Part shown: positions 1 through 8,199 of the stretch, in pieces | How positions within the stretch are numbered: the stretch's first letter is position 1 | Layout of the letters: each line of letters begins with the position of its first letter | From: QQUD01 sp039029915 | GTDB taxonomy: Bacteria > Chloroflexota > Anaerolineae > Promineifilales > Promineifilaceae | Reading direction: 5' to 3' | DNA: 28,493 bases | Assembly (NCBI GenBank): GCA_039029915.1 | Contig: JBCCFD010000039.1 | Location: forward strand, 1-28,493 | Position numbers and translations under genes: made by a program | The notes under the pieces: generated by a model | What the model was told of the DNA's origin: nothing | The model's database searches: none | What the model saw: the letters and a program-made list of their open reading frames with translations, nothing else

Positions 1-843
1 ACTCAGCCAGCACCAAACGACGAACGCTCTCTTGATGCCTATGCGAATGCAAACGTATATGCTCGGGTGGGTGTACCGATTGACATTGTAGAGCCACAAA
101 TGATTGAAGCCCAGCGGGTTGAGAACGAGCCAGCCAACCTTGGCGTCTTTGGTGGGCAGGTGGCTGAGGCGGTGGCTGGAGCGCGCCAACAGGGGCATGC
201 GGTACTGATGAGCGGCGGGGACTGTTCGCACATCACAGGCGTTGTGGGGGGTCTACAGGATGCCCACGGCATTGATGCCAAAATTGGCCTCATCTGGTTT
301 GATGCCCACGGGGATTTTAATACACCCAAAACCTCTCTGTCAGGGATGCTGGGTGGCATGCCAGTTTCTGTTTGTGCGGGGCTATCTTTCCCCGAGTGGC
401 GGGAAGGATCGCATATCGTTTCTCCCCTGCCCACTGATCGCATTTTGATGGTCGATGTGCGTCATTTAGATGTCCCGGAAGAGCAGTTGATTCGAGCAAC
501 GGACGTGCAGATTGCGCGGGTTGCGGATGGATTTATGGGGGATTTGGATTTGGAGACGGCCGTTAACGACCTCGCCACCAGATGTGACTACCTCTACTTC
601 CACATCGACAGCGACATTCTTGACGAACGGTACGTGCCCAACCACGGCACCAAAGAGCCAAACGGCCCCGATATGGCGCAAGTTCAAGCGGCTATTGAAA
701 CCGTCATGGCGACGGGCAAGGTCGCCGCGTTTGCGGTTGTGTCAGTTTATGGTGAAGGGGATGGGTATGAGATCGCCCAGCAGTCCGGCATTGATCTGAT
801 AGGATACGGGCTTGAAGCGTGGAAACGATACGGCCAAGCATAA
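1..843 (+). CDS. Arginase/agmatinase-family ureohydrolase, 5' end cut by window edge
   Basis: The reading frame is open from base 1 with no stop, so the gene most likely begins upstream of the window; a GTG at 67 is the first start-like codon but would remove conserved N-terminal sequence. About 280 residues are visible, near the usual 300 of the family. Arginase-family enzymes hydrolyse a guanidino group using two Mn ions. Visible metal motifs are GGDCS, DAHGDFN and DSDILDE, in the correct order and spacing. The first motif has Cys where GGDHS is usual, so one Mn ligand is altered. The third motif has DE for the usual DP, followed by an unusual NHGTKEPNG stretch. Substrate (arginine, agmatine, formimidoylglutamate or other) cannot be assigned. 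The gene is followed directly by a terminator. Family assignment is secure; specificity is not. Confidence 0.85.
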   Translation, partial: TQPAPNDERSLDAYANANVYARVGVPIDIVEPQMIEAQRVENEPANLGVFGGQVAEAVAGARQQGHAVLMSGGDCSHITGVVGGLQDAHGIDAKIGLIWFDAHGDFNTPKTSLSGMLGGMPVSVCAGLSFPEWREGSHIVSPLPTDRILMVDVRHLDVPEEQLIRATDVQIARVADGFMGDLDLETAVNDLATRCDYLYFHIDSDILDERYVPNHGTKEPNGPDMAQVQAAIETVMATGKVAAFAVVSVYGEGDGYEIAQQSGIDLIGYGLEAWKRYGQA

Positions 844-887
844 ATAGAATGCGGATTCCTCTATGAAATCCGCATTCTATTTTTTTA
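843..887. terminator. Bidirectional intrinsic terminator between convergent genes
   Basis: Perfect 14-bp arms AATAGAATGCGGAT (843-856) and ATCCGCATTCTATT (868-881), with an 11-nt loop and a T run to 886. It follows the ureohydrolase stop immediately and overlaps the stop of the minus-strand flavin oxidoreductase. The T run is best on the plus strand; the minus-strand tail is weaker but T-rich. Confidence 0.88.
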
Positions 888-2000
888 AACCAGTGTCATC
901 AATGACTTTTTGTCATAGTCGGTAAGTTCATCAAAACGGCCGTTTTGCACCTTAACGACCCACTCAGGGTCCTGCAAGAGCGCTCGTCCCACAGCGACTA
1001 GATCAAACTCATCTGCTTCCATTCGCTCAACGAGATTTTCAAGCGACGCCATATTGATTCCTGCCCCGTCAACCATATCTCGTTTGCCTTCATCGATGAA
1101 CCCAGCGTTCAATCCAACGCTTCCCACCGTAATAGTTGGTTTACCCGTCAATTGACGCGTCCACCCGGCCAAATTTAGGTTGCTGCCCTCAAATTCTGGC
1201 TCCCAAAAGCGGCGCGTGCTGCAGTGGAAAATATCAACACCCGCATCTGAAAGCGGCTGTAAAAATTGACCAAGTTCTTCGGGCGTTTGCGCCAGCTTGG
1301 CCTCGTAATCTTGTTGTTTCCATTGGGAAAAACGCAGCATGATGGGAAAATCTACCCCAACACGTTCACGAACAGCCGTGACAATCTCTACCACAAACTG
1401 CGTCCGGTCAACCAGATTACCACCATACTTGTCAGTTCGCTGATTGGTGCCTTCCCAGAAAAATTGATCAAGTAAATAACCGTGCGCACCATGAAGCTCT
1501 ACGCCATCAAAACCAAGGTCCTTGGCCGCTGCTGCGCTATCGGCAAACGCTTTAATAACGTCATCAATATCTGACTGAGTCATGGCCACACCACGCTCAC
1601 GCCCTGGCTTAATCAAACCAGATGGACTGTAGCCCGGCACGCTAGGGTCTGGCTCCTGACCTTCTTTGCGGATAGCGCCAACGTGCCACAGCTGGGGCAT
1701 GATTTTGCCATTGGCGGCGTGTACTGCATCAACGACTTTTTTCCAGCCGGCCAGTGATTCTTCACCATAAAAGTAAGGCACATTGGGATACCCGCTGGCT
1801 CCCTTATGCCCCACACAGGTGCCTTCAGTAATAATTAAACCAACATCGTAATGGGCGCGGCGTTCATAGTAGGCAACGTTTTTGCTATTCGGCACATTCC
1901 CCGGAGAGTAGGTCCGTGTCATTGGAGCCATCACAATACGATTCAGGAGTTCAAGATTTCCCAGTTTAAAGGGTTTAAAGAGAGATGTTGTATTTAACAT
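885..2000 (-). CDS. Old Yellow Enzyme family NADH:flavin oxidoreductase
   Basis: A 371-residue FMN-dependent ene-reductase-type TIM barrel, full length for the family. Early MAPMTR (about residues 24-29) and PQLWHVG (about 102-108) match OYE FMN-binding segments. HGAHGYLLDQF (about 170-180) carries the paired histidines that bind the substrate carbonyl or nitro group. The following NQRTDKYGG and late VGRALLQDPEW are also family hallmarks. Such enzymes reduce activated C=C bonds or nitro compounds with NAD(P)H; the physiological substrate is unknown. There is no C-terminal 4Fe-4S/second flavin module, so it is not the large 2,4-dienoyl-CoA reductase type. The ATG has a good ribosome site (AAGAAGGA on the minus strand, about 2005-2013). 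An unusual octamer array lies 19-50 nt upstream of the start. Confidence 0.93.
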   Translation of the reverse strand: MLNTTSLFKPFKLGNLELLNRIVMAPMTRTYSPGNVPNSKNVAYYERRAHYDVGLIITEGTCVGHKGASGYPNVPYFYGEESLAGWKKVVDAVHAANGKIMPQLWHVGAIRKEGQEPDPSVPGYSPSGLIKPGRERGVAMTQSDIDDVIKAFADSAAAAKDLGFDGVELHGAHGYLLDQFFWEGTNQRTDKYGGNLVDRTQFVVEIVTAVRERVGVDFPIMLRFSQWKQQDYEAKLAQTPEELGQFLQPLSDAGVDIFHCSTRRFWEPEFEGSNLNLAGWTRQLTGKPTITVGSVGLNAGFIDEGKRDMVDGAGINMASLENLVERMEADEFDLVAVGRALLQDPEWVVKVQNGRFDELTDYDKKSLMTLV

Positions 2001-2018
2001 TCAGGTCCTTCTTTAGTT

Positions 2019-2050
2019 ATCAGCTTGTCAGCATTTCAGCTAGTCAGCGA
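2019..2050 (-). repeat. Degenerate 8-bp tandem array, GCTGAC core (4 units)
   Basis: On the minus strand the units read TCGCTGAC, TAGCTGAA, ATGCTGAC and AAGCTGAT with exact 8-bp period. The array sits 19-50 nt upstream of the flavin oxidoreductase start, in the same sense as the gene. A matching array occurs at 10709-10737. Confidence 0.7.
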
Positions 2051-2075
2051 ATTTGCATGATTTTATTTTTTATTT

Positions 2076-2103
2076 AGCTCAGAGCTCATAGCCCAAAGCT
2101 CAC
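2076..2103 (+). repeat. Degenerate 7-bp tandem array AGCYCAN (4 units)
   Basis: Units AGCTCAG, AGCTCAT, AGCCCAA and AGCTCAC follow each other with exact 7-bp period, just past the stop of the YdcZ-like gene. It resembles in form the heptamer STRR repeats known from cyanobacteria. Confidence 0.65.
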
Positions 2104-2109
2104 AACAGA

Positions 2110-2547
2110 CTATTTTACTACCAACCATGTGCCAACCAAAAGGGCCGCAATACCGGCCAGGCGAGTGGGATTTAACGGCCGTATTTCCAAGCCAAACCAG
2201 CCAAACTGATCTACAAACGCGCTAACCACCAGCCACGCAATCACAAAAAGCGTCGTTGAGGTCGAGGCACCCAGTCGAGGCACTGTATAGCTAATCGAAC
2301 CAATAATGACCAAGCCAAGCGGTCCGGCCGCATACGCATACCACGGAATGTCGCGCCAGTTGGCTAAGGTCCCCCCACCAGACAGGAACACAATCAGGCC
2401 AACTAATAGCGCGCCACCCCCATACGTAAAAAACACGCTCCCCAAATCCCCAACCTTTTGCCCCATAATGCCCGCAAACGGCGCCTGCAAAGAAGCCGCC
2501 ACACCTCCCAATAAGCCAATCAATATTTGGAGTAAATATTGCAACAT
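2110..2547 (-). CDS. YdcZ/DUF606-type DMT-family small membrane transporter
   Basis: A 145-residue, very hydrophobic protein with about five membrane helices (near residues 4-26, 38-58, 70-90, 94-113 and 127-144). The N-terminal glycine-rich helix followed by LQAPFAGIMG, the PWYAYAAGPLG segment, and the late DQFGWFGLEIRPLNPTR stretch fit the YdcZ (DUF606) half-size branch of the drug/metabolite transporter superfamily. These proteins are thought to work as dimers; substrates are unknown. Length is typical for the single-domain form. The ATG has a strong ribosome site AAGGAG at 2555-2560 with 7-nt spacing. The gap to the next minus-strand gene is 109 bp and holds two short repeat arrays, so co-transcription with the flavin enzyme is possible but not shown. 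Confidence 0.82.
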   Translation of the reverse strand: MLQYLLQILIGLLGGVAASLQAPFAGIMGQKVGDLGSVFFTYGGGALLVGLIVFLSGGGTLANWRDIPWYAYAAGPLGLVIIGSISYTVPRLGASTSTTLFVIAWLVVSAFVDQFGWFGLEIRPLNPTRLAGIAALLVGTWLVVK

Positions 2548-2603
2548 GGTTTCTCTCCTTCTTTTTTGAAATTAGGTTGGAATGATAGAGGAGAGGAGTG
2601 GTG

Positions 2604-2651
2604 TTGCAAAGGGGCAAAGTTGCAAAGGGACAAAGTTGCAAAGTTGCAGGT
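2604..2651 (+). repeat. Degenerate 8-bp tandem array, GCAAAG core (6 units)
   Basis: Units TTGCAAAG, GGGCAAAG, TTGCAAAG, GGACAAAG, TTGCAAAG and TTGCAGGT run with exact 8-bp period (also readable as a 16-bp period). It lies 57-104 nt upstream of the YdcZ-like start. The remaining bases of the 2548-2857 gap show no convincing gene or terminator. Confidence 0.7.
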
Positions 2652-2822
2652 TGTAAGCGGCACGGCTAAGTTGATTATAAATGGTTGAGCATCTGTTTAT
2701 AAATCAGGATCGTTATTTCTGTTTGATGAAGCAGGTCTAAATATGACTTATAGCTCTTAATTAAAGCATCACAAACTAATAAGAAATCAAAGTCACTACC
2801 CCCTCATCACATGCCTCCCTCT

Positions 2823-2848
2823 ACACTCTAGCTCCACACTCTAGCTCC
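2823..2848 (+). repeat. Exact 13-bp tandem duplication
   Basis: ACACTCTAGCTCC occurs twice head to tail (2823-2835 and 2836-2848), 10 bp beyond the permease stop. No hairpin terminator for the ABC operon is evident in this gap. Confidence 0.75.
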
Positions 2849-2857
2849 AGATCAGCT

Positions 2858-5272
2858 TTATTCGTACGCGAGCACTTCACGGATTGTGAGACGAGCAGCG
2901 TTGCGGGCAGGGATCACGCTAGCCAGCGTCGCCAAAATCAAAACCACCACCAGCCATAAGATGAAGCCTCGAACGCTAAAAAGCAGGTCGAGTGGAGTGC
3001 TAAACAGCGAGGTGCTAATGAGACGCAGCAATAAGAAGCTAATAGGGAAGGAGAGGACGATGCCAAAAAGCCAGCTAATGACGCCAATAAAAACACCTTC
3101 AAAAACCACCGATTTCACAATGGCCAGATCAACTGCGCCAATAGCACGCATGACGCCAATTTCGCGGGTTCGCTCAAGCACATTCATTCCCATTGTCCCA
3201 GCTAGGCCAATACTACCAACAAGGGCCGTCAACAGTGCCATAATCAAGAAGAAAGTAACTAAAATGCCCATTGCTTCGGATACCTCTTGAATCGTTGTTT
3301 GTCCCGCTTCAACGCTCGTTACGTTATAACCAGCGGAGCGCAGGGTATCATCCACAATTTTGGCGGTTTCGGTTTGATAATCAATCGTTTGAATAACGGT
3401 TTCTAGGCGATAAGACACCACTTGGTCAGGGATGTTGAGCTCTTCTTCCAGCGTCGTAAAAGTGGTGTATCCTAACAAACTTTCTTCCCCGGGATCAGGG
3501 AAAGTAAAGAAACCAATGACGGTCCACTCTTCAGTGCGCCGACCGGCCACTTTCATATTTAGCGTATCCCCTGGCTCGAGATCGGGGTAAGTCTCCCAAA
3601 CGGCGTCGGCAATCACGACGGTATTGAAGTCACCTTCCTGTTGCCAGCGCCCCGTGTGCACTTTGGGGCTGGTAAAGGTACTCCCTGCCGGTGGCCCAAG
3701 CAAAATGACTGTCTCATCGACGCTGCCGTCATCTTGTACAATTTCACCGTTACCAGCTAACCACCCTTCCTGAGCAGCGACGCCCGGCACAACGCTTAAT
3801 GTTTCTTCGATCTGAGAAATACGATACGGTTCTGAAAATTCAATCATCACATCAGCTAAAAAAAGATCGCTAATCTGATCAATGAAGCCGTTGAGTGAGG
3901 CCTGCACATTAAATACCGCAATAAAAATGGCGCCCGCCATCGTCAAAGTGAACAATGTCAGCGCCAAACGCCCTTTGCGACGGAAGGTGTTGCGTAATGA
4001 GATGAGTAACGGCCGTGACATCCACTCTATCTGCTCTCCTAAGCGGTCCAAAAAGCTCCCATTTCCAGACTGCGCTTCGCTTTGGTCATCGCTGATCGCT
4101 TTTTCTACGGTGGTTTTTGAGCCACGATTGACGGGAAGAAAGCCGGCGAGTAACGGTATCAGCACGGCAATCGCCATCTGAGCCACAACAACCTGGGGTA
4201 CAAAACGATACCCTTGCAGCGTGATGGAAAGTTCACCTGCCATAAATTCGGAAAAGCGATAGCCAGCGACCCCACTTAGCGGAATGGCAACGAGCAGTGA
4301 GATAAGGCTATAGGCAATGATGAGCAAAATATACATGCCTAAGATTTGGAAGCTTTGCGCACCAACCAGTTTCATCACGCCAATTTGCCGCTTGTGTTGC
4401 GTCAGCAGGGCGTTCAGGGTGTTGGCGATTAGGGAACTACCCAATACCAGCATTAATGCGCCCATGGCAACGAGGACGGTTAAAATGGCCAGCACGGTGG
4501 TTGTCATGGGGTGCTCGTTGGTGGTGTTGGTTATGGTTTCGTACAGGGTGCGATTTTCACGCTCGACCTTATCTTCGATGGCTTCAGAAACGGCCGTTAT
4601 ATGCACCTCATCATTTGAATCTCCGTCTACTGTAGCGTATAGCTGGTTAAAAAACTCCGGTCTACCCAACCACTCCAGCGTATCCATCGATACATACCCA
4701 ACCGCAATCGAGTCAGGGCCACCCAATACAGCCTGATCCTTCACAATACCCACAATGGGCATCTCACGAATGGTGCCATCCGCCAGCTCAACCCAAATCA
4801 TCTGCCCTAGCTCGAGCTCTAAGATATCCACAGAGTTTATTTCAAGTAGGAGCTCTCGCTCTGCAGGCTGAGTGGTGCCTTCAACCAACCCTAACTCAAA
4901 AATGGTTGACGTTTCAAAATCTTCAACGGCTAAGGTGCTCAGCGTACGCCACGTGTTGCCTTCATCTTTGCTAATGCGCAAATTGAGCGAATGACGCCCT
5001 TCGACCTCTCGCACACCCTCTACCTTTTCAATTGTGCTAATAAACTCATCATCAAACGGATCGGTAAAAATTTGGATATTGGCGGGGTTAGACGCCGAAT
5101 AAGTCACCGACATATCCTCTTGGATGATGACGTAAGCGTTTAATATGGTGCCGATGGCAAAAACACCAACGGCAATTGAGGCCACAACAAGAAAGGTGCG
5201 GGCACGATTTTCCCACAGATCAGAAATTACTTTGCGCCACCGGGGACGACTTAAATCGATTGGTTGGTTCAT
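2858..5272 (-). CDS. ABC transporter permease with two FtsX domains (MacB/LolC-like)
   Basis: An 804-residue inner-membrane permease. TM1 is at about residues 26-48, followed by a large extracytoplasmic region (about 50-255), a first FtsX block of three helices (about 258-284, 308-337, 358-380), TM5 (about 435-457), a second extracytoplasmic region, and a second FtsX block (about 668-696, 721-750, 768-790). The motif NVLERTREIGVMRAIGA near 697-713 is the hallmark coupling segment; a diverged equivalent TQHKRQIGVMKLVGA lies near 291-305. This is the duplicated FtsX layout of DUF214-type permeases. MacB-like systems act by mechanotransmission and export or extract lipids, peptides or drugs; the substrate here is unknown. 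The start is only 2 bp beyond the ATPase stop and no clear ribosome site is visible, suggesting translational coupling. It is paralogous to the permease at 21138-23531; both end in LAYE. Confidence 0.92.
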   Translation of the reverse strand: MNQPIDLSRPRWRKVISDLWENRARTFLVVASIAVGVFAIGTILNAYVIIQEDMSVTYSASNPANIQIFTDPFDDEFISTIEKVEGVREVEGRHSLNLRISKDEGNTWRTLSTLAVEDFETSTIFELGLVEGTTQPAERELLLEINSVDILELELGQMIWVELADGTIREMPIVGIVKDQAVLGGPDSIAVGYVSMDTLEWLGRPEFFNQLYATVDGDSNDEVHITAVSEAIEDKVERENRTLYETITNTTNEHPMTTTVLAILTVLVAMGALMLVLGSSLIANTLNALLTQHKRQIGVMKLVGAQSFQILGMYILLIIAYSLISLLVAIPLSGVAGYRFSEFMAGELSITLQGYRFVPQVVVAQMAIAVLIPLLAGFLPVNRGSKTTVEKAISDDQSEAQSGNGSFLDRLGEQIEWMSRPLLISLRNTFRRKGRLALTLFTLTMAGAIFIAVFNVQASLNGFIDQISDLFLADVMIEFSEPYRISQIEETLSVVPGVAAQEGWLAGNGEIVQDDGSVDETVILLGPPAGSTFTSPKVHTGRWQQEGDFNTVVIADAVWETYPDLEPGDTLNMKVAGRRTEEWTVIGFFTFPDPGEESLLGYTTFTTLEEELNIPDQVVSYRLETVIQTIDYQTETAKIVDDTLRSAGYNVTSVEAGQTTIQEVSEAMGILVTFFLIMALLTALVGSIGLAGTMGMNVLERTREIGVMRAIGAVDLAIVKSVVFEGVFIGVISWLFGIVLSFPISFLLLRLISTSLFSTPLDLLFSVRGFILWLVVVLILATLASVIPARNAARLTIREVLAYE

Positions 5273-5274
5273 AA

Positions 5275-6819
5275 TTAATGGATGAATGAAAGCTCAGGTT
5301 CGAGCGAATTATCAACGATTAGACCATCTGAAATGGTTACCGTTTGTTTTGTTCTTTGAGTAATGGATGGATCGTGCGTCACAATAAGAATTGTTTTGCC
5401 CTGATCCGCTAAGCGGTCAAATAAGCGCACAATCGTATCAGCGGACCTGGTGTCTAGGTTTCCAGTGGGTTCATCTGCCACAATAATAGGCGGATCCGTT
5501 GCTAACGAACGGGCAATGGCAGCACTTTGCTGTTGCCCCGTAGAAGCTGACGCCGGTAGCTGCCGAGCAATGTCGACGAGGCCAACTAAGTCAAGCAGTT
5601 CTAAGGCTTTGCCACGCCGCTCACTTGGCTTGTACACGTTGCAATAATCCATTGGTAGCATCACGTTTTCCAGCAGGGTTAGCGTGGGCAACAGTTGGAA
5701 AAATTGGAAGACAATGCCCATGTTATTGCCGCGCCAAAGCGCTCGCTGGCTTTCGGTAAGGTCATAAATGCGGTTACCACCGATAATGACTTCGCCCGTT
5801 GTGGGATGATCAATTCCGGTGAGCATGTTAAGCAAAGTCGATTTACCGCTTCCGGACTTCCCGACGATTGAAACAAAGTCACCATATTTAATTTTGAGAT
5901 TAATGCCCTTAAGGGCGGTAAAAGAACCGGCTGGACCAACATAGGTTTTAACGACATCTTTTAACAGGACGGCGTATTGACTCTCGTCTTCCGGTTCTTC
6001 GGTCGGGGTGCCATTAGCATAGGCCGCATGATGATTATTTTCAGTGATGTGGCCATTTGTAGAAGGGGTGGAAACGGCCGTCCCTCCCCCATCAGCGTCT
6101 GTCAGGACGATCTTACCGTCCGAAATCTGTAAACAGCGCGTAAAGCGAGGAGCCAAGTTCATATCGTGCGTTACCATCACAATCGTTTTACCCTGCGCCA
6201 CCAGCTTCTCAAAAATTGTAAAAATCGTTTCAGCCGTCTTGGTATCTAAATTACCCGTTGGTTCATCAGCAATAATGATAGCTGGATCATTGGCAAGGGC
6301 TCGGGCAATCGCCACCCGCTGCTTTTGGCCACCCGACACGTGTGCCGGAATCTTATTGACGTGTTCACCTAGTTCAACAAGCTCAAGCAGTTCTAAAGCC
6401 TTTTCACGGCTAATTTTTGGCTGATACATGCCCGAAAAGTCTTGAGGGAGCATTACATTATTAACTAAGTCAAGCATTGGCAAAAGCTCAAAAGATTGAT
6501 AGACAATACCTACATTCTCACCCCGCCATTTTGCCAATTGGTCTTGGGATAAGGATTGGATAGGAACAGGCCCCTTATTCGCCTCACCAGGATGCTGAAA
6601 AACAACATCCCCTGAACTAATCTGGCTGACTCCTGAAATCATGTTGAGCAAGGTGGATTTACCGGCTCCAGATTTCCCCACAATACCGATAAACTCACCG
6701 GGAAAGATATCAATATTTATATTGTCTAGGGCCTTAAATTCACCAGCCCCTGTCTGATAAACTTTATTGACACCTTTTAACTGCAAAAGTGGCTCTCGAT
6801 GTTGCTCTGTACCAGCCAA
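5275..6819 (-). CDS. Tandem two-NBD ABC ATPase (MacB/LolD class fusion)
   Basis: A 514-residue fusion of two ATPase domains; LolD/MacB partners normally encode one. Domain 1 has Walker A GKSGAGKST (48-56), signature VSGGQ (161-165), Walker B IIIADEPTGNLD (181-192) and the H-loop in VTHD (216-219). A polar linker (about 240-280) follows. Domain 2 has Walker A GKSGSGKST (320-328) and Walker B IIVADEPTGNLD (445-456). Its signature reads ASTGQ (425-429) and the next residues are QSAAIARSLA rather than QRVAIARALA, so the second signature is degenerate. The two domains probably form one asymmetric ATP sandwich driving the adjacent permease. The start is TTG: AGGTGA at about 6825-6830 is well spaced, an in-frame stop lies at 6835-6837, and the next Met (about residue 60) is past Walker A. 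Confidence 0.92.
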   Translation of the reverse strand: MAGTEQHREPLLQLKGVNKVYQTGAGEFKALDNINIDIFPGEFIGIVGKSGAGKSTLLNMISGVSQISSGDVVFQHPGEANKGPVPIQSLSQDQLAKWRGENVGIVYQSFELLPMLDLVNNVMLPQDFSGMYQPKISREKALELLELVELGEHVNKIPAHVSGGQKQRVAIARALANDPAIIIADEPTGNLDTKTAETIFTIFEKLVAQGKTIVMVTHDMNLAPRFTRCLQISDGKIVLTDADGGGTAVSTPSTNGHITENNHHAAYANGTPTEEPEDESQYAVLLKDVVKTYVGPAGSFTALKGINLKIKYGDFVSIVGKSGSGKSTLLNMLTGIDHPTTGEVIIGGNRIYDLTESQRALWRGNNMGIVFQFFQLLPTLTLLENVMLPMDYCNVYKPSERRGKALELLDLVGLVDIARQLPASASTGQQQSAAIARSLATDPPIIVADEPTGNLDTRSADTIVRLFDRLADQGKTILIVTHDPSITQRTKQTVTISDGLIVDNSLEPELSFIH

Positions 6820-6884
6820 AATATCACCTGTATTTTAGGATAAACGGAAAAAAGAACCTTTATTTTTTCGAGCAGCTATTTCCA

Positions 6885-6966
6885 TTTCACCTAATTTGAG
6901 ATTATTTTCACAAACAAGTGAATCTTAATCGGAAATGCCACCGAATACAATATTTTTCACCTAATT
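6885..6966 (-). repeat. 12-bp direct repeat pair upstream of ABC operon
   Basis: TTTCACCTAATT occurs exactly at 6885-6896 and 6955-6966 (AATTAGGTGAAA on the minus strand). Between them TTCAC (6907-6911) and GTGAA (6918-6922) form a small dyad. Placement 66-147 nt upstream of the ATPase start fits a regulator-binding cluster. This is an inference. Confidence 0.5.
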
Positions 6967-7222
6967 CATACCAATTATGAGGGGAATGTAAATGCCAAAT
7001 CTGTCCTAAGCGAGAAGGGATTGGAACAGGTAAAAAGTTCATTTGATGAAAATTGTGACTTTTTGAAAAAAGCTGTGTCAAATAATTGTAAAGCGTTTTG
7101 TGAAGATTTTTCCCCCTCGCCACACCTCCTCACAAAACTGGCACACACACAGTTAACTAGCAAGGACATTCCTCATCGGCTGACAGGTCACAGCCACTAG
7201 TTACCACAAAACGCAATGAAAG

Positions 7223-7250
7223 AACCGATGGCCCCAACCATCGGTTTTTT
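7223..7250. terminator. Intrinsic terminator, stronger on plus strand
   Basis: Perfect 9-bp arms AACCGATGG (7223-7231) and CCATCGGTT (7238-7246), 6-nt loop, six T (7245-7250) on the plus strand. On the minus strand it follows the MBL-fold gene by 16 bp with a weaker TTCTTT tail, so it probably ends that gene. Confidence 0.8.
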
Positions 7251-7265
7251 CGTTTCTATTGAGAA

Positions 7266-8102
7266 TTACTCAAAAACATCTAGATCATTACCCAGAACAA
7301 CACGGCCGTTATATAAATCCGTGATCTCTTTTAGCATGGTTTCTTCAGTTTGAAGCCCCCACGTCATACTGTGATTTAGAATCAATAAGCCCGGCTGGGC
7401 TTTATTAGCAATCTCAGCTAGCTCAATCGTAGAAGTATGAGCCGTGGAATGATACCTTTGCCATCTTGGATCGCGCATGTCGAGGCTTGCCTTGCAGTAC
7501 ACTTCATGGATCAAAATATCAGCCCCTTTGGCGGCTTGAGCCATGATGGGTAAGGCGCGCGTGTCGCCAGAATGAACAATGGTTTTGTCTTCAGTGACAA
7601 ATCGTAACCCAAACGCATCTAAGCTACCGTGCTCAACCCGAAATGATTCCACGTAGACATTGCCATCTTCGTATACAAACCCTTCTTCAAACTCATACAC
7701 CTCAACTTCTAAAGGAGCATCCAGCGCTGCTAAACCGTTTTGATGTTCGCCAATGCCAATTTGGAAGGCCCGCAGCAAATGTTCCACCATGTTTCTAGTG
7801 CCAACCGGGCCATAGATTTGTACGGGATCCACACGTGTTTTAACCCAAGGCGCAATGATAAAATCACCGAGTCCAACAACGTGATCTGGATGAAGATGGG
7901 TTAAAAAGAGTCGGGTCAATTTACTATCGTTTAGCTCGGCGATCCCTCGGCTTTCTGCTTCTGAAATTCGTTGAATGGTGCCACCGCCACAGTCGATAAT
8001 ATAAGGTTGGTCATTAATGATAATGGCCGAAGCGTTTTGATAGCGATTTGGATCACAATTTGGCGTGCCGGTTCCAAGTAAGACGAGTTTTGTTTTTGAC
8101 AT
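7266..8102 (-). CDS. MBL-fold metallohydrolase, RNase Z/AtsA-like
   Basis: A 278-residue metallo-beta-lactamase-fold enzyme. The signature THLHPDH is at 68-74. Further metal ligands are expected in VEHG (156-159), HSGDT (177-181, bridging Asp) and the C-terminal His in STAHTS (about 219-224) or LNHS (242-245). This layout matches the ElaC/RNase Z and AtsA arylsulfatase branch, with two Zn ions. The exosite arm of canonical RNase Z is not obvious, so tRNA 3' processing is not asserted. No signal peptide is present, so it acts in the cytoplasm. The ATG has AGGA at about 8107-8110 as ribosome site. It lies 97 bp downstream of the Vps62-like gene on the same strand and is followed by a terminator, so it may be the last gene of that cluster. 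Confidence 0.88.
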   Translation of the reverse strand: MSKTKLVLLGTGTPNCDPNRYQNASAIIINDQPYIIDCGGGTIQRISEAESRGIAELNDSKLTRLFLTHLHPDHVVGLGDFIIAPWVKTRVDPVQIYGPVGTRNMVEHLLRAFQIGIGEHQNGLAALDAPLEVEVYEFEEGFVYEDGNVYVESFRVEHGSLDAFGLRFVTEDKTIVHSGDTRALPIMAQAAKGADILIHEVYCKASLDMRDPRWQRYHSTAHTSTIELAEIANKAQPGLLILNHSMTWGLQTEETMLKEITDLYNGRVVLGNDLDVFE

Positions 8103-8199
8103 GGGGTCCTTTTATGTTGCAAGACAAGGCCTGCCGAGATTTTCGTAGGCAATGCCTTCATTTTCCTAAGAGAATCTGACAGGTCATGACGGTTGAATA

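Larger units (their letters stand above)
6820..7265. other. Intergenic region upstream of ABC operon
   Basis: 446 bp, AT-rich, with no convincing gene. It holds repeated TTCAC/GTGAA elements (see 6885-6966), a weak heptamer-like stretch at 7178-7205 and a terminator at 7223-7250. The promoter of the minus-strand ABC operon should lie here; a TTGACA on the minus strand at about 7076-7081 has no good -10 partner, so no promoter is called. Confidence 0.6.

Noticed and set aside
2604..2651. Tandem array as a CRISPR-like structure
   Set aside because: Units are 8 bp without spacers; no cas genes are present.
6908..7169. Two minus-strand open frames of 60-70 codons upstream of the ABC operon
   Set aside because: Overlapping frames in AT-rich DNA without ribosome sites or recognisable sequence; they cover likely regulatory DNA.
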